From positions 439,001 to 503,000 of the forward strand of contig LS999827.1 in assembly GCA_900537185.1 (NCBI GenBank): a stretch of DNA of 64,000 nucleotides, read 5' to 3'. The first letter of the stretch is position 1. Every line of letters starts with the position of its first letter. The stretch comes from Cytophagales bacterium Alg240-R148. Lineage in GTDB: Bacteria; Bacteroidota; Bacteroidia; Cytophagales; Cyclobacteriaceae. This document shows positions 54,272 to 63,205 of this stretch, in pieces. Below the pieces are notes generated by a model, which was not told where the DNA came from, did no database searches, and saw only the letters and a list, made by a program, of their open reading frames with translations. Both the position numbers and the translations under genes were made by a program.

Positions 54272-54333
54272 TGTTTTAATTTTTTTAGTTAGTAAATGCT
54301 TTGGTATTACAATTTATAAAAACAAATCAAATT

Positions 54334-55380
54334 TTAAAATTCATTTCCTGCAGATCTACCCAAATGCGTCATCGCATTTCTAAAACCTATATAGGCACGG
54401 GCAGAGTCTTTAAATTCGTACGTTCTAGTTCCTGTTTCAAGGTAATAAGCCACATCTTTCCAGCTTCCACCTCTAACAACTTTTCTGTACTCATTTTCAT
54501 CCTTGTATTCAGGGTTTAAATCCCAAACCAAAGGAACTGAAGAAGGGTTAAATGCATCTTCACACCATTCCGAAACGTTTCCAGACATGTCATACAGCCC
54601 CCAATCGTTGGCAAAGTAAGACATTACTGGTGCGGTGTATGCAAATGCATCATCGTAATAATTACCTCTTCCTGGTTTGAAATTGGCTAACATACATCCT
54701 TTTGCATTTCTGATGTATGGGTTACCCCAAGGGTACTTGGCCATATCTCTTCCACCGCGAGAGGCGTATTCCCACTCTGCTTCAGAAGGCAATCTAAAGT
54801 TAGGCATTGGTACATCCCCAACACTGACTCTAAAATCATTCCAGTAAGCAGTTCTCCAATCACTGAAAAACTTAGCTGCTTCCCAGTCTACACCAACAAC
54901 AGGATAGTCATCGTATCCAGGGTGCCAGTAGTAATAATCTTGAAGTGGATCTCCCATGTGGTGGGCAAAATCTCTAACCCAAACAGTTGAATCAGGATAG
55001 TATTCGTCTCTGATGATTTGTTCTCCAAGAGTAGAAACTGAATCTTCTAACAAATGGTCGACAAACTGTCTGTATTCGTTGTTTGTGATCTCCGTATCAT
55101 CCATATAGAATGATCCAATAGTCACTTGCTTGTTGAAGTTAATTTGAGATGCAGCAGGATCTTCATCGGCTTGCCCCATGTGAAAGGTTCCAGCAGGAAC
55201 AGCAACCATTCCGTAAGGCATCGCCATTCTCCAGCCTTCTCGACCAGGAACACCGATGAGCTCCCCACCGTCGCCTCCGCTACCTCCTCCTCCAAGAAGT
55301 CCACAGCCGTTTAATGAGATCAAAGCCAGCAGCACTGATAAACTTCCGTAAAGCCCATTAAATCGCAAATATTTAGTCAT
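54334..55380 (-). CDS. gldK: GldK/PorK, T9SS lipoprotein (SUMF1-like)
   Basis: A 348-residue lipoprotein (lipobox SLNGC) with a short Gly-rich linker and an FGE/SUMF1-like sulfatase-modifying domain: MVAVPAGTFHMGQADEDP, FYMDDTEITNNEYRQF, FRLPSEAEWEYASRGG, WGLYDMSGNVSEWCED and VVRGGSWKD. GldK forms the outer-membrane ring with GldN. It is the first gene of the gldKLMN unit, 195 bp after the PorP/SprF-like gene. I found no convincing promoter in that gap. Confidence 0.94.
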   Translation of the reverse strand: MTKYLRFNGLYGSLSVLLALISLNGCGLLGGGGSGGDGGELIGVPGREGWRMAMPYGMVAVPAGTFHMGQADEDPAASQINFNKQVTIGSFYMDDTEITNNEYRQFVDHLLEDSVSTLGEQIIRDEYYPDSTVWVRDFAHHMGDPLQDYYYWHPGYDDYPVVGVDWEAAKFFSDWRTAYWNDFRVSVGDVPMPNFRLPSEAEWEYASRGGRDMAKYPWGNPYIRNAKGCMLANFKPGRGNYYDDAFAYTAPVMSYFANDWGLYDMSGNVSEWCEDAFNPSSVPLVWDLNPEYKDENEYRKVVRGGSWKDVAYYLETGTRTYEFKDSARAYIGFRNAMTHLGRSAGNEF

Positions 55381-55575
55381 AACACTTTTTTATTTATAAT
55401 AGCCCTATTATTCAATTCTTATTATTATAAAGATTAATTCCCTATAAATATTGCATTTGGTTTCAAAATAATCAAAAAATCAGCCCAACTTTTCGATAAA
55501 TTTCATATTTACCCGACTAAATGAATTTAATCAAGGTTAACCAATTTAGAAAATTTATATGAAAATACACCAAAA

Positions 55576-56529
55576 TTAATGTCTAAATCTAGGTGTTCTT
55601 ACTATCTTCTTACTAGGTAACGGATTCGTTGGCAACACATAACTGATTAATACTTCATGTGTTGTTGGTTTTTTTGCTTCTGCATTGGATAAAACATACC
55701 CAAACGAATACCCTACACTCAAGGATTTATCTTTTAAAAATTTATACCCCAACAAAGCACTTACGTCTTCCTCCAAACGGTAAGACAAACCACCCCACAT
55801 TTTCTCTTTGTACTCCGCTATACCACCTAGAATTACTGTAAACTCATTGAAGTCCGTTTGCGCCATCATAGAAGGCTCCAAGGTCAAATCAAAATTTACT
55901 TTATGGCGGTAACCTATTAAAAACGTAGCGTGGTTTTCCAAAGCATTTCTGATGGTGTTAACACCAAAATCAAACTCCGATTCCAATAAATGCGCTACAC
56001 TTATACCGGTATATACTTTTTCTGATCTAAAATAAACTCCCATTGAAAGGTCCGGACGGACTTGGGATTCTTTGCCCGATGCATTTGCGACCAATGGGTC
56101 GTCTTCATGCACCAATCTGTATTGGTCAAAATCAATGGATTGAGAAACAACTCCCAATTGAACGCCAAAACTCAACTTTGATCTTTTAATGCCTAGATGG
56201 TAGGCATAGGAAGCCTGAACATTCACATTGTTCAAAGGCCCTTGTTGGTCGTTCATAACATACGCCCCAAACCCACTCCTAAACTTATAAATAGGTGCCG
56301 TTACACTAAAAACTTGCGTGGTAGGTGCTCCGCCATCATCAAATGAAGCCGAATATCCTGCCCATTGATTCCTATGAAGTAAAGAAATTTTGGTAACGCC
56401 CTCCACCCCTGAAAATGCGGGATTGTGGTAAACCTGATTAAACATGTATTGGGTAAATACGGGATCCTGCTGCGCTTGGGCACCAAAGACCATAAAAATA
56501 AACCCAACAAAAAGTAGCTTTCTCATCAT
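55576..56529 (-). CDS. PorP/SprF-family outer-membrane protein
   Basis: A 317-residue protein with signal peptide (FMVFGAQAQ) and the family opening QDPVFTQYMFNQVYHNPAFSG, followed by amphipathic beta strands (HRNQWAGY and onward). Family members are T9SS-associated barrel proteins that interact with SprB/PorE-type partners; several paralogues per genome are common. Adjacency to gldK resembles the P. gingivalis porP-porK-L-M-N order, so it is probably the core one. A TACATTTG (56618-56611) may be its -7 box. Confidence 0.9.
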   Translation of the reverse strand: MMRKLLFVGFIFMVFGAQAQQDPVFTQYMFNQVYHNPAFSGVEGVTKISLLHRNQWAGYSASFDDGGAPTTQVFSVTAPIYKFRSGFGAYVMNDQQGPLNNVNVQASYAYHLGIKRSKLSFGVQLGVVSQSIDFDQYRLVHEDDPLVANASGKESQVRPDLSMGVYFRSEKVYTGISVAHLLESEFDFGVNTIRNALENHATFLIGYRHKVNFDLTLEPSMMAQTDFNEFTVILGGIAEYKEKMWGGLSYRLEEDVSALLGYKFLKDKSLSVGYSFGYVLSNAEAKKPTTHEVLISYVLPTNPLPSKKIVRTPRFRH

Positions 56530-56610
56530 AAATCTGTTATTCTGCTATTCTGGCAGGTTAAATAAATAACATTTTAACGAGACATCAAACTTTTTGATGT
56601 TCTATTTCCC

Positions 56611-56618
56611 CAAATGTA
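56611..56618 (-). promoter_or_regulatory. Possible -7 element before the PorP/SprF-like gene
   Basis: TACATTTG on the minus strand matches TAnnTTTG exactly. The -33 region at the right spacing is TCG, not TTG. A hairpin with 8-bp arms (56582-56600) lies between it and the start codon. Confidence 0.35.
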
Positions 56619-56644
56619 AGTAATAATGGCTTTTTGTCGAAATA

Positions 56645-57418
56645 TTACAACCCGTTCGCCTTCTTTATATAAAGCTCTAAGGCTCCGGTCATTGAAGGCG
56701 CATTCGGAAGTGGAGCTTCAATATCAAGATTCAGCTCAGCTTCCTTCACAGCTTTGGCCGTTGTAGGGCCAAATGCAGCAATTCTAGTGTTATTTTGTTC
56801 GAAACCAGGGAAGTTAACCAACAGAGAATTTATACCAGAAGGGCTGAAAAAAGCGATAATATCGTAATAAACATTGTCCAAATCTGAAAGATCAGAAGCA
56901 ACGGTGCGATAAATAATCGCTTCACTGTAGTCGTACTCGTTCGATTGTAAAAAATGAGGGATGTCATTCTTTCTAATATCGGAACAAGGAAACAAGTATT
57001 TTTCGTTCTTATGCTTTTTAAGAATTTCAATCAAATCAGCAGCTGTTCTGTGGCCTGTGAAAATTTTCCTTTTTCTGATCACAATGTATTTTTGCAAATA
57101 GTTTGCAGTTTGTTCAGAAATACAAAAATATTTCATGTCCGCTGGCATTTCAATTTTCAATTCCTTGCAAATCCCAAATAAATGGTCCACCGCATTTCGA
57201 CTTGTGAAAATAATGGCCGAATGTTTTAGAATATCTATTTTTTGCTTCCTGAATTCCTTTACAGGAACTGGATCCACTTGAATAAACGGTCTGAAATCAA
57301 CTTTGATACCGAATTTATCGGCTAGTTTGAAGTATGGAGACTTATCATCTTTTGGTTTCGGTTGGGAAACCAATATGCTCTCTACTTTTCTCAAATTTTG
57401 GTCTTTATTGTCGGACAT
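56645..57418 (-). CDS. Uroporphyrinogen-III synthase-like (HemD family)
   Basis: A 257-residue protein. Two-lobed HemD features: SILVSQPKPKDDKSPYFKLA at the N-terminus, then FTSRNAVDHLF, FCISEQTANYLQ, and FFSPSGINSLLVNFPGFEQNN with IAAFGPTTAKAVKEAELN. These are the canonical HEM4 blocks. It closes hydroxymethylbilane into uroporphyrinogen III. In Bacteroidota HemD is often encoded near the gld core, as here, rather than with hem genes; a role beyond haem synthesis is not established. It is 25 bp downstream of the DUF4271 gene. Confidence 0.82.
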   Translation of the reverse strand: MSDNKDQNLRKVESILVSQPKPKDDKSPYFKLADKFGIKVDFRPFIQVDPVPVKEFRKQKIDILKHSAIIFTSRNAVDHLFGICKELKIEMPADMKYFCISEQTANYLQKYIVIRKRKIFTGHRTAADLIEILKKHKNEKYLFPCSDIRKNDIPHFLQSNEYDYSEAIIYRTVASDLSDLDNVYYDIIAFFSPSGINSLLVNFPGFEQNNTRIAAFGPTTAKAVKEAELNLDIEAPLPNAPSMTGALELYIKKANGL

Positions 57419-57443
57419 AAAGAAATGGTTCTGCTCTGTAACT

Positions 57444-58532
57444 CTATTGGAAAAATCTTACAATGATTATGTATGGTACTATTTCCGTGGCGCAAAGGTA
57501 AGAAAATAAATACAATTTTCTATATCTTCCAAAATTTAGAATTTTAAAACACAAGAATAAACACCTTAAACCAAACAGAATTAAAATAATAGGAATAAGA
57601 AAGGAAGCTGCTGTTGCCACAGTTTCGCCCAATGCATGGACCAGTATCAACCAAATAAACATACAGGCCAAATAAGTCATAAAAGACCACCTGATATAGT
57701 TGAAATAGTGAATTGGTCTAAATTTCTCTATCCGCATCAAGGAAGAAATTATATTGACCCATAATATTTTAGAGAAAAATAAAAACACCACCAAGCCCAC
57801 ACCTGTCAACCAAAACAAAAGCAATTCAACAAAAGAAAGATTTTTTAAAAAAAGATCTTCCACTACATCTGAATTATAAAATATGGATGTTAATACAATG
57901 GACACCAACATACTCAACAAGACAATAAAATAGACATTTATTTTGTTGACCACTCTTATGTTCAACAAATACTCTTGTTTGTTGCGCAACGAGAATGAAT
58001 TCACAAACTTAAGGTAATTCATGAGTATGGTTGAATTCTTAAGCTTGAAAACTGCAACCACTAAAAAGAATACGATGAATGCCGTCCAAAAAAAGTTCGA
58101 AAAATTTTTACTTGGGTTTAAATACAATACATCCTTTGTCTTTGAAACAGCCCGTTGGGGGTCCACCACTCGAACTATGGGCTGGTAGAAGCCTTTTCGA
58201 TTGTACAACTCCAGCTGCAGCTTTGGGCCATACAACCTTTTCAAACTATCGATATTCAATTTCAATTGATCTGAATTGAAAATATGAATGGCTTTCTGAC
58301 CACACAACAACATGCTCCCCTTTTCTATTTCAGTAAAATGCAAGTAGCCATTGTGGCGCGCATCGATCTGAAATGGAACACTTTTGTTTTGACCAAAAAT
58401 ATTTTCTGTGCTCTTTTTAGAATTTCCACCCTTGGGAAGAACACTCTGCCCATGGTCTTCCTGCGCAAAAGTTATCCCAGCAGAAAATAAAAAAAGTAAA
58501 CCGACCAACAGTAGTTCTTTAAAATATTGCAC
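57444..58532 (-). CDS. DUF4271-type polytopic membrane protein
   Basis: A 362-residue protein with a signal-like N-terminus (ELLLVGLLFLFSAGITFAQ), a region of about 130 residues before the first helix (NSKKSTENIFGQNKSVPFQ), and then about seven membrane helices. This matches the DUF4271 pattern known from Bacteroidota. Its function is unknown. The start is ambiguous: TTG at 58562 or GTG at 58532; GTG gives a normal signal peptide and a 14-bp overlap with the Omp85-like gene, so it is preferred. The overlap suggests coupled expression. Confidence 0.72.
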   Translation of the reverse strand: MQYFKELLLVGLLFLFSAGITFAQEDHGQSVLPKGGNSKKSTENIFGQNKSVPFQIDARHNGYLHFTEIEKGSMLLCGQKAIHIFNSDQLKLNIDSLKRLYGPKLQLELYNRKGFYQPIVRVVDPQRAVSKTKDVLYLNPSKNFSNFFWTAFIVFFLVVAVFKLKNSTILMNYLKFVNSFSLRNKQEYLLNIRVVNKINVYFIVLLSMLVSIVLTSIFYNSDVVEDLFLKNLSFVELLLFWLTGVGLVVFLFFSKILWVNIISSLMRIEKFRPIHYFNYIRWSFMTYLACMFIWLILVHALGETVATAASFLIPIILILFGLRCLFLCFKILNFGRYRKLYLFSYLCATEIVPYIIIVRFFQ

Positions 58533-60204
58533 GATAACCGAAGTGTATTTTAGAATTATCAAATGAAAAAGTCTGGTTTTTAGCTTTACCTAAAGCAAAT
58601 GTAACATAAAATTTTCCATTTTTTGTGTCCGTTAACAAACCAACCCCCAAACCTAAAGGAAAGTCTGACACGCGTTCGTTTATTCCATCCATTTCCAAAT
58701 AAGCAAAATCAGTAAAACCCATTACATACGAACCCGACTCAAAATACAACCTCAATTCATTTCTTACAAAAGCATAACTACTAGCAAAAAATTCATTTTC
58801 ATTGAAGCCCCTAATACTGCTTGCTCCTCCCAACCTGTAGACATCGTTGAAAAAGATGTAATCTGCCCACCTATGCCCGCCTTCGAATTCAATATTCCAG
58901 TTAAATCTGGTTTTCAATGGTTTAACATAACGCTGTTCTACCCATAAACTGCCCTGGTTGTATCCATCCTTGACAGCATTGTACAGTGTTTCGCTCATTC
59001 CTTTTTCGCTAGTAACACTCCGTCTACCATAGCCCAACGCTATAGTAGTACCGCTTGCATTGGAATTGTTCTTGTGCTCAAATTTCAACCCAAACAAACT
59101 GCTCTTTCCATTGGCAAAATTATCCTCTTCTATATAAGAGGTTTTTACCAATGCAGTGGATTTTTGTTCCGAAAACAACTTTAAACTATTTTTTGTACTG
59201 AGTCTTGCAGAAAAATCGAAATAAAACGAACGATTAAAAAAGGTGGAGTCCTCTTTGACTAAATCCAGTGCCAAATTCACATCCAAGGGTGCATTGAAAA
59301 TAAAGGGGTGGCGGTAGGAAAAGTTAAAAATTTGAGATTCTGGTTTGTAACTTTCCCAAAACAAGTTCAATCTTTTACCAGAACGAAAAAGGTTATTCAA
59401 CTCCAATTGAATGTTGCCCACCACTAACATTTTTTGATTTTCTAATGCACTTGGTAACAGACCCAAAAACCCTTCAAACTTATTGTTTTGAATCTTTTTC
59501 AAGTCCAATTCTATACTTGCCGCACCTGCACTAATAGAAGTGGTGGGCTGTTTTTCTAAGCTGAAATTGCCTTCGTTTGAAAACACCAGTGCCATATCCA
59601 AAAGTTTTTTCGACGAAAAAAGGTCGTTTTCATGGATGCCAATCAAATTGTGGAGGTAGTTGGGCTTTATAATGTTGGATTCTTCCACCCAAACTTCTTC
59701 GATCAAAACAGCTTCCCCTTTGTCTATTGAAAGTTCTACTTCAATTGTTGTTTCTTGGAACACTTGTTGTTGCACAGCGACCTTGGCCAATGGAAATCCA
59801 TTGTTGGCAAAATAATCTTGCAAGGCAACCACATAGCTGTAAAACTGATGGGGTAACATTTTGGTGGGTTGGGTCTTTAGATCCTTTGGAATTTCCGTAT
59901 TGGGCAAGACATCAATAAAAAATTGCTTGCCCTCTTGAACAACCACCAACAATTGGCCCGCCGAATTCTTAACTGTAGTGCTGGCCAAAACAAAACCATT
60001 CGCATACAAAACAGAATCCATAGAAGTTGTAAGCAGAACAGAATCCAACGTGTTTTTAGTGTTATTTGGAAGCTGTTTCATCAGTTTATGGACTACTGGA
60101 GAACAACTACACGCATAGGGAAGGTTTTGGCCAATTAGGTTGTTGGCCATAATAAGAGTAAATAGTAATATGCTATATTTGTAAAAAATAATTTTGTCCA
60201 ACAT
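58519..60204 (-). CDS. Omp85/BamA-like outer-membrane protein
   Basis: A 561-residue protein with a signal peptide ending LIGQ and an unusual cysteine-containing start, YACSCSPVVHKLMKQLP. A POTRA-like region follows (about 60-240; LPNTEIPKDLK, VEVELSIDKGEAVLIEEVWV). Residues 240-561 are beta strands with RLGGASSIRGFNENEFF, the VRGF-type Omp85 motif, and a terminal aromatic, KIHFGYRAIF. This is Omp85 superfamily, shorter than BamA. It overlaps the DUF4271 gene and sits upstream of the T9SS genes; a role in T9SS or lipid/protein insertion is inference. Confidence 0.78.
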   Translation of the reverse strand: MLDKIIFYKYSILLFTLIMANNLIGQNLPYACSCSPVVHKLMKQLPNNTKNTLDSVLLTTSMDSVLYANGFVLASTTVKNSAGQLLVVVQEGKQFFIDVLPNTEIPKDLKTQPTKMLPHQFYSYVVALQDYFANNGFPLAKVAVQQQVFQETTIEVELSIDKGEAVLIEEVWVEESNIIKPNYLHNLIGIHENDLFSSKKLLDMALVFSNEGNFSLEKQPTTSISAGAASIELDLKKIQNNKFEGFLGLLPSALENQKMLVVGNIQLELNNLFRSGKRLNLFWESYKPESQIFNFSYRHPFIFNAPLDVNLALDLVKEDSTFFNRSFYFDFSARLSTKNSLKLFSEQKSTALVKTSYIEEDNFANGKSSLFGLKFEHKNNSNASGTTIALGYGRRSVTSEKGMSETLYNAVKDGYNQGSLWVEQRYVKPLKTRFNWNIEFEGGHRWADYIFFNDVYRLGGASSIRGFNENEFFASSYAFVRNELRLYFESGSYVMGFTDFAYLEMDGINERVSDFPLGLGVGLLTDTKNGKFYVTFALGKAKNQTFSFDNSKIHFGYRAIF

Positions 60205-60225
60205 TTCCAATTAAAGATAACCAAT

Positions 60226-61353
60226 TTGTCTGGAATTTATTTGCACATCCCGTTTTGTAGAAAAGCTTGTCATTATTGCGATTTTCATTTTTCTACACAA
60301 CTAAAGTACATGCCTAAGATGATTGATGCCATTAAAAAGGAAATTGAATTCAGAAAAAATTTTCTTCAAGGCACCATTGTCGAAACAATTTATTTTGGAG
60401 GCGGCACCCCGTCTGTACTTCCCGAAGATTCTTTATCGGAAATTTTAGACCACATTTACCAGCATTTTAATATAAGTACAACCGCTGAAATAACATTGGA
60501 AGCCAACCCAGATGACCTTACTACCGGCTACCTTAAGGCTCTTGAAACCAGCCCCGTCAATCGGTTAAGTATTGGCATCCAAACCTTCGACGACAAGGTA
60601 TTGGCTTATATAAACCGATCGCACAGTGCACTTCAAGCCGAAAAAGCCATTGAACAAAGTAGGGCGTTCGGTTTCCAAAATATTAATTTAGACCTCATAT
60701 ATGCCATTCCAGGAAGGACCAACCAAACTTGGGAAGCGGACATTAAAAAATGTTTGTCCTTTTCTCCTGAACATCTATCCTGTTATGGGCTCACCATTGA
60801 AGAAAAGACTACTTTTGGCAACTGGCTAACCAAAGGGAAACTCCAGCCTGTGGAAGAACACATAGAAATTGAGCAGTACGAATATTTAATTGATGCATTG
60901 GAAAGCCAACAATACGAACAATATGAGGTATCCAATTTTTGTAGAGACGGTTATTACTCCAAACACAATTCCAGTTATTGGCACGGAAAACCCTATTTAG
61001 GAATTGGGCCAGGTGCTCATTCTTATGACTTGTCTTCCAGGTACCACAATGTAAGCAACAATGCCCAGTATATGCGCGACATTGCAGCAACAACACTCCC
61101 CCTAACACAAGAAAAATTGAGCCAACTTGATTTCGGAAATGAATACCTGTTAACCAGGCTAAGAACCAAATGGGGTATCAATACCGACAAGTTGTCTTTG
61201 TATTTCAGCCCGACTCAAATGGAAGGGGTTTGCTCCAAACTTGACTACTTTAAAAAAGAAGGTTATGTTTATCAATCTGAAAATCAATTTTTCCTTAGTA
61301 AGTCTGGAAAGTTGTTGGCCGACAGGATAACCGAAGACCTAATTTATATTTAA
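60226..61353 (+). CDS. hemW: HemW-like radical SAM protein (coproporphyrinogen oxidase family)
   Basis: A 375-residue radical SAM enzyme. The cluster motif CRKACHYCDF is CxxxCxYC followed by Asp-Phe, as in HemW rather than HemN (CxC). Then come FGGGTPSVL, ITLEANPDDLT, RLSIGIQTFDD and NLDLIYAIPGRT. HemW is a haem chaperone, and annotation as an anaerobic coproporphyrinogen oxidase is commonly wrong. The TTG start at 60226 gives a normal N-terminus (SGIYLHIPFC); no earlier in-frame ATG exists. The gene abuts the cyclase gene with no gap. Confidence 0.9.
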   Translation: MSGIYLHIPFCRKACHYCDFHFSTQLKYMPKMIDAIKKEIEFRKNFLQGTIVETIYFGGGTPSVLPEDSLSEILDHIYQHFNISTTAEITLEANPDDLTTGYLKALETSPVNRLSIGIQTFDDKVLAYINRSHSALQAEKAIEQSRAFGFQNINLDLIYAIPGRTNQTWEADIKKCLSFSPEHLSCYGLTIEEKTTFGNWLTKGKLQPVEEHIEIEQYEYLIDALESQQYEQYEVSNFCRDGYYSKHNSSYWHGKPYLGIGPGAHSYDLSSRYHNVSNNAQYMRDIAATTLPLTQEKLSQLDFGNEYLLTRLRTKWGINTDKLSLYFSPTQMEGVCSKLDYFKKEGYVYQSENQFFLSKSGKLLADRITEDLIYI

Positions 61354-62109
61354 ATGATCGCATCCATTCAATACCAAGATCAATTGTTTACAATTGACTT
61401 ATCCAAGCCACTCGATCTCTCTGTTACTTTAAAAGAAGGCCAGGACAACCCCAATTGTTATTGGGCCGAACCCGTTGTTTTTGAAACAATAAAAAATGGT
61501 GATTTTGTAGGTAGTGTTGCGCAAGGGGGTAGTGTCAATTACAAAAAAGTGTTGTTCACACCACATGGCAACGGCACCCATACCGAGTGTTATGGGCACA
61601 TTTCGTCCGATACTAACGCAACTTTAAACAATAGCCTGAATACATTTTTCTTTAAAGCAAGGTTGATTTCAGTGGCACCTACATCGCTTTCTAATGGAGA
61701 TACCATTGTAACAAAAGCACAAGTGCAGGAACAAATAAAAAAATTTGACTTTGACGCCTTGGTGCTGCGCACACTGCCCAATGCAGAAAGTAAAAAAAAC
61801 CATAGGTACACCAATACCAACCCTACTTATTTAGAAAGTAGCATAGGTGATTTGCTTTGTGAACACAACATTCAGCATTTATTGGTTGATTTGCCATCGG
61901 TGGACCGCGAAGTGGACCAAGGAAAATTGAGCATGCACAAGGCCTTTTGGAATTTGAACGACCAGGTAAGAAAAATTTGCACCATCACTGAACTTATTTT
62001 TGTAAATAATAATATATTAGACGGTGCGTACGTCTTGGAACTGCAAGTACCCAATGTTCAATTGGATGCATTCTGCAGCCGCCCGATACTTTATTCTATA
62101 CACAACTAA
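61354..62109 (+). CDS. Cyclase-family hydrolase (kynurenine formamidase-like)
   Basis: A 251-residue protein of the cyclase/KynB fold. The metal-binding block HGNGTHTECYGHI corresponds to the family HGGTHxDxPxH, but the Asp is Glu and the spacing at the first His differs by one. Other blocks are DLSKPLDLSV and LVDLPSVDREVDQ. Family members hydrolyse N-formylkynurenine or cyclic amides. A link with the kynU-kmo genes at 14.5-17.1 kb is possible but not shown by position. It starts at the very base after the hemW stop. Confidence 0.75.
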   Translation: MIASIQYQDQLFTIDLSKPLDLSVTLKEGQDNPNCYWAEPVVFETIKNGDFVGSVAQGGSVNYKKVLFTPHGNGTHTECYGHISSDTNATLNNSLNTFFFKARLISVAPTSLSNGDTIVTKAQVQEQIKKFDFDALVLRTLPNAESKKNHRYTNTNPTYLESSIGDLLCEHNIQHLLVDLPSVDREVDQGKLSMHKAFWNLNDQVRKICTITELIFVNNNILDGAYVLELQVPNVQLDAFCSRPILYSIHN

Positions 62110-62119
62110 TAAACAGCCC

Positions 62120-62485
62120 ATGTCCGAAGAGGAGAAAAAAGCTTACATGCTCTTAAAAACTGTCATCTTTCAATACCACGGGCTAGACGAGGATGAAATC
62201 ATGAATTTGGTTGAAACTGCAACAAAAATCAATGCCCATAGTGAAATGGAATGGGCCAATCGATTTATATCAGAAGATTATTTTACCTCTTTTGAAAGGG
62301 CAAGAGAGTACCTGAACGAGGTGATCGGGGATTTATCCAAAGACAAAAGAATCCAATACATTAAAATGGTTTGGGAGGCCAACAACTTAAAAGGGTATGT
62401 AACCGAAATGGAAGCCACCGCTATGTTAAAATTCGCAAAAGATTGGAACCTTCAAGAAGAGTTTAGGACTTTGGTTAACAACTAG
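62120..62485 (+). CDS. Small acidic helical protein, unknown
   Basis: A 121-residue soluble, all-helical protein: EEEKKAYMLLKTVIFQYHG, ATKINAHSEMEWANRF and RAREYLNEVIGDLSKDKR. The DxxKxxYIKMVWE-like run suggests a TerB-like fold, but I cannot confirm it. The frame is open upstream into the cyclase gene; the ATG at 62120 is the natural start, 10 bp after the cyclase stop, so the gene is probably the third in the hemW run. It is convergent with the response regulator. Confidence 0.65.
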   Translation: MSEEEKKAYMLLKTVIFQYHGLDEDEIMNLVETATKINAHSEMEWANRFISEDYFTSFERAREYLNEVIGDLSKDKRIQYIKMVWEANNLKGYVTEMEATAMLKFAKDWNLQEEFRTLVNN

Positions 62486-62488
62486 CCC

Positions 62489-63205
62489 TTATAAACTCAT
62501 CATATCCTTAAATTTAGCGGCCTGACGCCTGCTCACTTCTACTTTTTCACCCCCTTTTAACTTTACCATCAACCCTCCATTGAACCAGGGCTCGATACTT
62601 TCTAGCCAACTTAAATTGATGATGTGTTTTCTGCTTGCTCGAAAAAAGCTTCGGCTGTCCAACTTTTCATCCAAGGCATTAAGCGACTTGTGTATCATTG
62701 GTTTGTAGTTGTCAAAATATACTTTAATGTAGTTGCCATCCGATTCAAACAGACGAACATTGGACAACTTTACAAACCAACATTTATCCCCATCCTTCAC
62801 AAAAACTTGGTCTTCCAAAGTCAATTCTTTGTTTTCCTTTCCTGGTTTTTTTTCTTTAAATACTTCGGCAGCCTTAACCAAGCTTTCGTTGAGTCGTTCT
62901 GGTTGAATGGGCTTCATTAAATAGTCCATCGCATTTACATCAAATGCTTTTAGGGCATATTGGTCAAATGCGGTTGTAAAAATCACCATGGGCACCGAGT
63001 CCAACATTTCCAAAAGCTCAAAGCCCGTTTTACCTGGCATTTGAACATCCAAAAATATTAGGTCTGGCTTTAACTCGTCAATTTTTTCGAATGCATCGTC
63101 CGCATTAACTGCCTCTCCGATGATTTCAACATTTTTATGGTCGGCGAGCAAGTTGGTTAATTCTTTTCTTGCCAGTCGTTCATCATCAATTATTAATGCT
63201 TTCAT
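62489..63205 (-). CDS. LytTR-family response regulator
   Basis: A 238-residue protein. The receiver domain has the phospho-acceptor Asp in KPDLIFLDVQMPG, T/S in VIFTTAFDQYALKAFD and Lys in YLMKPIQPERL. The LytTR DNA-binding domain (about 140-235) contains SNVRLFESDGNYIKVYFD, RSFFRASRKHIINL and EVSRRQAAKFK. The cognate histidine kinase gene lies upstream with a 20-bp overlap. Targets are unknown. Confidence 0.93.
   Translation of the reverse strand: MKALIIDDERLARKELTNLLADHKNVEIIGEAVNADDAFEKIDELKPDLIFLDVQMPGKTGFELLEMLDSVPMVIFTTAFDQYALKAFDVNAMDYLMKPIQPERLNESLVKAAEVFKEKKPGKENKELTLEDQVFVKDGDKCWFVKLSNVRLFESDGNYIKVYFDNYKPMIHKSLNALDEKLDSRSFFRASRKHIINLSWLESIEPWFNGGLMVKLKGGEKVEVSRRQAAKFKDMMSL

Noticed and set aside
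60226-61353. Oxygen-independent coproporphyrinogen III oxidase HemN
   Set aside because: The cluster motif is CxxxCxYC followed by Asp-Phe, without the extra Cys of HemN; HemW is the better call.
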